From Acidithiobacillus ferruginosus (GTDB taxonomy: Bacteria > Pseudomonadota > Gammaproteobacteria > Acidithiobacillales > Acidithiobacillaceae), in contig NZ_JABBDR010000277.1 in assembly GCF_018854495.1 (NCBI RefSeq), positions 1-21,540 on the forward strand: a stretch of DNA of 21,540 bases. The letters are read 5' to 3'. Position numbers and translations under genes: made by a program. The notes beneath the pieces are model-generated. The model did no database searches. It saw only the letters and a program-made list of their open reading frames with translations, and was not told the DNA's origin. Shown piece by piece: positions 14,897 through 21,540 of the stretch. Position 1 is the stretch's first letter; every line of letters starts with the position of its first letter.

Positions 14897-14902
14897 ATTG
14901 TA
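14897..14902 (-). promoter_or_regulatory. Probable -10 element of the smpB promoter
   Basis: In the 127-base divergent gap between smpB and the PLD gene, the minus strand has TACAAT (5 of 6 to TATAAT) 30 bases upstream of the smpB ATG. The matching -35 region is weak (TTTCTG at an 18-base spacing). Transcription would begin near 14890, giving a leader of about 23 bases that carries the ribosome-binding site. On the plus strand a TTGACT at 14934-14939 lacks a convincing -10. Confidence 0.4.
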
Positions 14903-14994
14903 CGGGAAAAGGCCAGTGCGCAGAAAGGTGGCATTGACTTTGTCGCCGTTCCTGTGGAAGGTAACCAGCATGCACCATAGCGGAGCCTGAAGAC

Positions 14995-16164
14995 GTGCCG
15001 AAGCTGTTGCCCGACCATTTCGCGGCGCATCGCCAAAGACGCTGGGAGCCCATTCCCGAAGCCGTGCTGCTGAGCGAGATGCCTGCTATCGCCGAATGGT
15101 TGGAGCAGTGTCTGCGCGACGCGCACAACGAGATTCTCTTTGAGAACTATATTTTTGCCGGAGGCGACTGGCCCCGGCGTGTCTTGCGTATCCTCTGCGA
15201 CAAGGCGGCGGCTGGGGTGGAGGTCTATATCACCCTGGACGCTCTGGGCAGCCGCAGCTTTCCGGCCGCCTGGGCGGCTGAGTTGCGCGCCGCTGGTGCC
15301 CAGTTACACTGGTACCATCACCTGCAAACCAAAGGGCTGGAAAAAAGGCTGCGGCGCAGCCACCGGCGCATCGTCGTGGTGGATGGTGAGTGGGCGGCGG
15401 TTGGTGGTTTCGCGATTGCAGATGACTGGCTCACCGGCGTTCCCGGCACCGTGCCCTATCGGGAGATGCTCTTTGCCTGTCGTGGCCGCTTGGCGGAACA
15501 GGGCCGCCAGGTTTTTTTTCGTCATCGCCCCGAGTCGCTTCCGTCGCCGGGCACGGCGGCATCCTTCCCCTCCGATACCTTGTGGTGGGGTTTCGGCCGT
15601 TTCGTAGAGGGGGCGCCGCCGAAAAATCTGGCGGTGCGTCGCCGTCTGCTCGCCGCCATCCGTGCGGCGCACCGCAGTATCTGGATCGCTACTCCCTATT
15701 TCAATCCCGATCCTATCGTCCTGCGGGCGGTGTATCATGCCGTTCAACGGGGTGTCGACGTCAGACTTCTGCTCGCCGGCAGAATCACCGATCATCCGCT
15801 TTTGCGATTCGGGATTCAGGCGTACTATCAAAAACTGATGCGCAGAGGGGTGCATATATACGAATATGAGGGTGCCTTTCTGCATGCGAAATATCTGTTG
15901 GTGGATGATTCCTGGGCATCCATCGGCTCCGCGAATCTCGATTTTCTGAGCCTGTGGTTCAACCATGAACTGAACCTGGAGCTGCGTGCTCCCCTCGCGG
16001 CGCTATTGCTGCATACCCTGTTTTTACGTGAATTCGCCCAGGCGCGGAACATCGACCCGGAGCCCTGGCGCAAACGGCCCCGCTGGCGGCGGGTCGTGGA
16101 ATGGTTTTTGGTACGGATAGATCGTTGGGTACAGGCGCATGCGCTGGGGCAGCGCCGATATTGA
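14995..16164 (+). CDS. Phospholipase D superfamily cardiolipin synthase-like protein (ClsB type)
   Basis: This 389-residue protein has two PLD domains and lacks the N-terminal membrane helices of ClsA, like ClsB/YbhO. The second HKD motif is canonical, H297-x-K299-x4-D304 ([11 protein letters not shown]) followed by IGSANLD. The first reads [10 protein letters not shown]123-x-R125-x4-D130, with Arg in place of the expected Lys and VGGFAIAD after it. If catalytic, it would condense phospholipid head groups to form cardiolipin at the inner membrane; the Lys-to-Arg change may weaken or alter this. The start is GTG with GGAG about 10 bases upstream. The ratA-like gene follows after 9 bases. Confidence 0.85.
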   Translation: MPKLLPDHFAAHRQRRWEPIPEAVLLSEMPAIAEWLEQCLRDAHNEILFENYIFAGGDWPRRVLRILCDKAAAGVEVYITLDALGSRSFPAAWAAELRAAGAQLHWYHHLQTKGLEKRLRRSHRRIVVVDGEWAAVGGFAIADDWLTGVPGTVPYREMLFACRGRLAEQGRQVFFRHRPESLPSPGTAASFPSDTLWWGFGRFVEGAPPKNLAVRRRLLAAIRAAHRSIWIATPYFNPDPIVLRAVYHAVQRGVDVRLLLAGRITDHPLLRFGIQAYYQKLMRRGVHIYEYEGAFLHAKYLLVDDSWASIGSANLDFLSLWFNHELNLELRAPLAALLLHTLFLREFAQARNIDPEPWRKRPRWRRVVEWFLVRIDRWVQAHALGQRRY

Positions 16165-16173
16165 GAGGATTTC

Positions 16174-16659
16174 ATGCATCATATTTGTAAGACCGCCGTG
16201 CTGCCTTACAGTGCGGCGCAGATTTTTGCCCTGATAGAGGATATCCGCGCCTATCCGCAATTTTTACCCTGGTGTGGGCGAACCCGGATCATCCAGTCAA
16301 AAGAGGATGAAGTGGTTGCCGAGATCACCATCTCCCACGGCGCTTTTGGCAAATCCTTCACCACCAAGAATCGTTACCAGCGGCCAAAGATGGCGGAGGT
16401 GCGGCTGGTCAATGGTCCCTTCCGCTTTCTGGAAGGGCTCTGGCAACTGGAACTGGACGCCAGGGGCACCAAAGTAACCCTGGATATGCGTTTTGAGTTC
16501 GCGTCCCGGTTGCTGGGTGCGTTTCTAGAACCCATATTCAAGCAGGCGGCGGAAACCATGGTGCAACGCTTCGCTCAACGTGCGCGGGCCGTATATGGCC
16601 CGCCGCGCGTGTTGGGGGCACAAGAACCTGGGGACGCCCCGCACTCCGGCCATCCCTAA
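16174..16659 (+). CDS. ratA: RatA / COQ10 family START-like protein
   Basis: This 161-residue protein is of the polyketide cyclase/START-like fold. Family features are KTAVLPYSAAQIFALIEDI near the start, YPQFLPWCGRT, a central FTTKNRYQRP, and VNGPFRFLEGLWQLEL. The C-terminal helix region is LEPIFKQAAETMVQRFAQRA. It is named RatA for the E. coli protein reported to block ribosome subunit association. It is also the bacterial relative of mitochondrial Coq10, so ubiquinone handling is an alternative role. Its place close to smpB and bamE matches the E. coli neighbourhood, but the ratB gene normally next to it is absent. Its TAA is interleaved with the bamE stop on the other strand. Confidence 0.9.
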   Translation: MHHICKTAVLPYSAAQIFALIEDIRAYPQFLPWCGRTRIIQSKEDEVVAEITISHGAFGKSFTTKNRYQRPKMAEVRLVNGPFRFLEGLWQLELDARGTKVTLDMRFEFASRLLGAFLEPIFKQAAETMVQRFAQRARAVYGPPRVLGAQEPGDAPHSGHP

Positions 16660-17003
16660 GACGCGGTGGCCGCTGTCGTCGGCGTGGAGCTCCGTACGTC
16701 TCCCTGTACGCCGATCAGCTTGTCGTCCTTGTCAAAAAGCACCAGAACCTTGCGGACCTCCGTATTGCCATAGGCCGGCTTGAAGCTGTAGGCATACACC
16801 CACTGATGGGGATGCCAAGGGTCCTGCAGGAGTGGCGAGCCAAGGATGGCGCGCACCTGCAGCTCATCCATACCCGGGTGTAGTTCGGCCAGCTCCTTGG
16901 TGGTGATGACATTGCCCTGCTGCACGTCGACGCGGTAAATGCTGCAGGCGCCGAGCGGCAGGGCACAGAAAGTAAGCAGAATAATCAGGCGGAAGCTTCT
17001 CAT
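16656..17003 (-). CDS. bamE: Outer membrane assembly lipoprotein BamE (SmpA/OmlA)
   Basis: This 115-residue lipoprotein is a subunit of the BAM complex that inserts beta-barrel proteins. A signal peptide MRSFRLIILLTFCALPLGAC ends in the lipobox LGA-C20. The SmpA/OmlA domain follows, with QQGNVITTKELAELHPGM, the QVRAILGSPLLQDPWHPHQW turn and the strand YSFKPAYGNTEVRKVLVLF. The frame extends to a TTG at 17030, but ATG 17003 begins the signal peptide properly and has AAGGA just upstream. It is divergent from fur, a pairing seen in many gamma-proteobacteria. Confidence 0.94.
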   Translation of the reverse strand: MRSFRLIILLTFCALPLGACSIYRVDVQQGNVITTKELAELHPGMDELQVRAILGSPLLQDPWHPHQWVYAYSFKPAYGNTEVRKVLVLFDKDDKLIGVQGDVRSSTPTTAATAS

Positions 17004-17008
17004 GGTCC

Positions 17009-17037
17009 TTGTCTTGGGCGTCAGGTGCAACTATCCT
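17009..17037 (+). promoter_or_regulatory. Possible fur promoter
   Basis: In the 66-base bamE-fur gap, TTGTCT (17009-17014) and TATCCT (17032-17037) stand 17 bases apart on the plus strand. Each matches 4 of 6 consensus sigma-70 bases. Transcription would begin near 17044, leaving about 25 bases before the fur ATG. No clear Fur box was recognised, so autoregulation is not supported by sequence. Confidence 0.33.
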
Positions 17038-17069
17038 AAACCATTACGCATGGCCATTGCTACGAGCGA

Positions 17070-17542
17070 ATGATCGACGAACGAATGAACAGCGATGAAT
17101 TGAAACGCGCCGGCCTCAAGGCGACCTTGCCGCGGCTGAAGATACTCCGCATTTTTGAGGACAGCGACGCACGGCATCTTACGGCCGAGGAAATTTACCG
17201 GTTGTTGCTGGAGACCGGTGAAGAAGTGGGTCTGGCGACGGTCTATCGAGTGCTTACGCAGTTTGAAATGGCCGGATTGGTGCGAAGGCACCACTTTGAG
17301 GGCGATAAGGCGGTCTTTGAGCTCAATGAGACCGGCCACCACGATCATATGGTGTGTACCGCCTGCGGTAAGGTGCTGGAGTTTTTCGACGAGATGCTGG
17401 AGGCCCGGCAGCGGGAACTCGCTGCGAACCAGGGCTTTTTTATCAGCGACCACAGCCTCTATCTCTATGGCACCTGTCTTGGTATGCAGGACGTGGGGAT
17501 TTGTTCGCTAAGGGACGACGATGCACCCGGAGCCAGTACGAA

Positions 17543-17546
<4 letters not shown>
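17070..17546 (+). CDS. fur: Ferric uptake regulator Fur
   Basis: This iron-sensing dimeric repressor has 158 residues. The winged helix contains KRAGLKATLPRLKILRIF and the recognition segment GLATVYRVLTQFEMAGLV. The metal site is GHHDHMVC with C96-x2-C99 (CTAC). The second structural zinc cysteine pair is C136 and C145, spaced CX8C in LYGTCLGMQDVGICS rather than the CX4C of E. coli. In an iron-oxidising acidophile, Fur would be expected to manage high soluble iron; that is context, not sequence evidence. An in-frame ATG at 17085 (MNSDELKRAG) is an alternative start. The TAG is interleaved with the proB stop on the other strand. Confidence 0.95.
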
Positions 17547-20110
<2,564 letters not shown>

Positions 20111-20121
20111 GATTGTGCTCC

Positions 20122-20433
20122 TTAGGCTTCAATGCCGGTAATGCGGACTTCGGTAAAGTACTGACGATGGCCCTGCTGCTTACGGTAGTGCTTGCGCCGA
20201 CGCATCTTGAAAATATGTACCTTTTTCGCGCGGCCCTGGCTGAGTACGGTGGCTTTCACCGCGGCCCCTTCCACCAGCGGCCGACCTACCTGGACATCTT
20301 CACCAACGCCGACCATGAGTACACGGTCCAGTGCGAGTTCGGCACCGGGCTCTACTTCCATTCTTTCGAGCCGGAGCTTGTCGCCCACTGTCACCCGATA
20401 CTGCTTGCCACCATTTTCAATGACCGCGTACAT
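20122..20433 (-). CDS. rplU: 50S ribosomal protein L21
   Basis: This 103-residue ribosomal protein opens with [14 protein letters not shown], and carries the L21 signature [20 protein letters not shown] near 72-91 and the ending [14 protein letters not shown] just before would add one Met, but the ATG at 20433 with GGAGG six or seven bases upstream is preferred. It heads the rplU-rpmA message, driven by the promoter at 20483-20512. Confidence 0.98.
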   Translation of the reverse strand: MYAVIENGGKQYRVTVGDKLRLERMEVEPGAELALDRVLMVGVGEDVQVGRPLVEGAAVKATVLSQGRAKKVHIFKMRRRKHYRKQQGHRQYFTEVRITGIEA

Positions 20434-20482
20434 CACAGACCTCCAACAAGGGTTTCGCCGGGACTGCCCGGAAAAGCTCGCT

Positions 20483-20512
20483 AAGATACCGTTATTACGG
20501 TGTTAACGTCAA
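20483..20512 (-). promoter_or_regulatory. Sigma-70 promoter of rplU-rpmA with internal inverted repeat
   Basis: Minus-strand TTGACG (20512-20507, 5 of 6) and TATCTT (20488-20483, 4 of 6) are 18 bases apart, with transcription expected near 20476 and a leader of about 43 bases. The spacer contains the inverted repeat ACCGT-AATA-ACGGT (20501-20488), whose last base is the first base of the -10. A dimeric repressor bound there would block polymerase, so it is a candidate operator; without such a factor it may be incidental. Confidence 0.65.
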
Positions 20513-20574
20513 GCATATTTGGCAGCCGGGCATCCGGGGTCTTGTACATTACCGGATCAGGTCGGACGGTGGAA

Positions 20575-20593
20575 CCATCGGGAACTCCGATGG
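20575..20593 (-). terminator. Stem-loop downstream of the SulP gene, possible terminator
   Basis: CCATCGG and CCGATGG form a perfect 7-pair stem with a 5-base loop, beginning 23 bases after the SulP stop codon. It stands between the transporter gene and the rplU promoter on the same strand, where a terminator is expected. There is no run of T after it on the minus strand, so it may need Rho or act as a 3' stabilising hairpin. Confidence 0.45.
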
Positions 20594-20615
20594 CCTGTTT
20601 CCACACATGTCGGTG

Positions 20616-21540
20616 TCAGATGGGAGCCTTCAGCACCGGCGCATCAAAGCCCTGTTCCCGTAGGCGGATTTCGCGCAAGGGTGCAGAGCGTTCAAAATCC
20701 CTGATCACCTCAAGGACATCGTGATCGATGAAACCCACATGTTCACCATCCAGTATGACCTCTGCGCCCTTTGGCAGTCGTTCCAGGATGTGGGAAAGCC
20801 GCGCCTTGTTGACAAATGTCACCTCCCGGTTCAGAGCAATTTTATAAGCGGGGCCCTCTCGGCCAATCTCTATGGCACTATGGTAATTAGCCTTGAGGAC
20901 AAAGAACACCCCGGCTAGCAAGCCGATGATCACGCCGGTAATGAGGCTGGTAAAGAGAATCGCCACGATGGTGATCATGAACGGCAGATACTGGGATTTA
21001 TCCAGCCGAAACATGCGCTGGAATATGCTTGGGTGGGCCAGCTTGAAGCCGACGAAAATCAGGATGGATGCTAGGGCAGCCAGCGGAATCTGGTTCAGCA
21101 ACGTCGCCAGAAACAGAACGGCGAGTAGCAGGAACAAGCCATGCAGAAAGGCACTCGCCTTGGTGCGGGCCCCAGCCGCCACATTAGCCGTACTGCGCAC
21201 GATAACCGCCGCCACAGGAAGCCCGCCGATCAGACCGCTGGCAATATTAGCCATACCTTGTCCGAGTAATTCGCGATCAAGGGGCGTACGTCGTTTGAAT
21301 ACATCCAGTTTGTCCGCTGCCTCGATGGATAACAGGCTCTCCAGACTGGTGATAAAGGTGAGGGCGATGGCCGTCACCCAGACGGCTTTCGATCCGATCA
21401 TCCCCCAGTCCGGCATTTGCAGCATGCCCTGCAGATCTGCAACGGAGCGGATGATCGGCAGGTTGACCAGGTTATGGCCGCTGACGGCCAGACCCGGAAC
21501 GGCGTGAAGGAATAGTGTGTTGAGCAGGGTGCCCAAGATC
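20616..21540 (-). CDS. SulP family anion transporter, C-terminal part (runs off right edge)
   Basis: About 308 C-terminal residues of an SLC26/SulP inner-membrane anion carrier are present. Visible marks are the ITSLESLLSIEAADKLD motif, the stretch LLGQGMANIASGLIGGLPVA, RSTANVAAGARTKASAFLHG, several further membrane helices, and a short cytoplasmic STAS-like domain (from about 220 residues into the visible part). The frame is open to the edge; the TTG at 21536 is internal and not a start. This SulP subgroup includes bicarbonate and sulfate carriers, and either would suit an autotrophic sulfur oxidiser. The substrate cannot be told from this part. Confidence 0.9.
   Translation of the reverse strand, partial: ILGTLLNTLFLHAVPGLAVSGHNLVNLPIIRSVADLQGMLQMPDWGMIGSKAVWVTAIALTFITSLESLLSIEAADKLDVFKRRTPLDRELLGQGMANIASGLIGGLPVAAVIVRSTANVAAGARTKASAFLHGLFLLLAVLFLATLLNQIPLAALASILIFVGFKLAHPSIFQRMFRLDKSQYLPFMITIVAILFTSLITGVIIGLLAGVFFVLKANYHSAIEIGREGPAYKIALNREVTFVNKARLSHILERLPKGAEVILDGEHVGFIDHDVLEVIRDFERSAPLREIRLREQGFDAPVLKAPI

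Noticed and set aside
14934..14962. Promoter for the PLD gene beginning with TTGACT
   Set aside because: The -35 is good, but no -10-like hexamer occurs at 16-18 bases.
14868..15128. Upstream extension of the smpB frame
   Set aside because: It overlaps the PLD gene in antisense; the ATG at 14867 has a strong ribosome-binding site and gives the normal SmpB length.
21534..21536. TTG as the start of the SulP gene
   Set aside because: The frame stays open to the window edge and the visible part lacks the first membrane helices of the family, so the codon is internal.

Overview
The window is GC-rich, densely packed bacterial chromosome in which nearly every base is coding and neighbouring genes often share 4 bases at their stop and start codons. 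Its content suggests a gamma-proteobacterium-like chemolithotroph, most probably an Acidithiobacillus (A. ferrooxidans group). The clues are type IV pilus retraction ATPases next to the yggS-proC cluster, a hopanoid-type glycosyltransferase, a sulfide:quinone-reductase-like flavoprotein with an ETHE1-type persulfide dioxygenase, and a SulP transporter. The species is inferred from gene content and was not checked by a search. No rRNA, tRNA, CRISPR array, insertion sequence or prophage was seen, and no gene-free stretch exceeds about 180 bases.

Layout: 1-2325 (minus) is a tight cotranscribed series yggS-proC-yggT-yggU-bioB, with bioB running off the left edge. 2427-5785 (plus) holds pilT, pilU and an HpnB-like glycosyltransferase. 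5824-9927 (minus) holds trmB, an FNR-type regulator, an ETHE1-like dioxygenase, an unassigned His-rich protein with an internal 60-residue duplication, and an SQR-like flavoprotein. 9965-11592 (plus) is purE-purK. 11626-14867 (minus) is smpB, a GT83 (ArnT-type) membrane glycosyltransferase, a periplasmic CPYC thioredoxin-fold protein and DsbB. 14995-16659 (plus) is a cardiolipin-synthase-like PLD protein and a RatA/COQ10 protein. Then come bamE (minus), fur (plus), and an obgE-proB pair behind the ribosomal protein genes rplU-rpmA (all minus). A SulP transporter (minus) runs off the right edge.

Most genes are conserved housekeeping genes in recognisable neighbourhoods. The accessory-like part is 5824-9238. 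It encodes a candidate sulfane-sulfur oxidation unit: the dioxygenase, the duplicated His protein and the flavoprotein form one minus-strand gene string. A near-perfect FNR box lies exactly where a class II activator site should sit upstream of that string, and the adjacent regulator carries the FNR-type DNA-recognition residues. Three members deviate from or extend the known families. The flavoprotein lacks the middle SQR cysteine. The regulator has three of the four FNR cluster cysteines. The His protein has no function I can assign. This is the best candidate for an undescribed system in the window.

Other points of interest are an intrinsic-terminator hairpin that covers the obgE ribosome-binding site, two convergent gene pairs with interleaved stop codons, TTG starts embedded in TTGA overlaps, a degenerate first HKD motif in the PLD protein, and a CX8C second cysteine pair in Fur.
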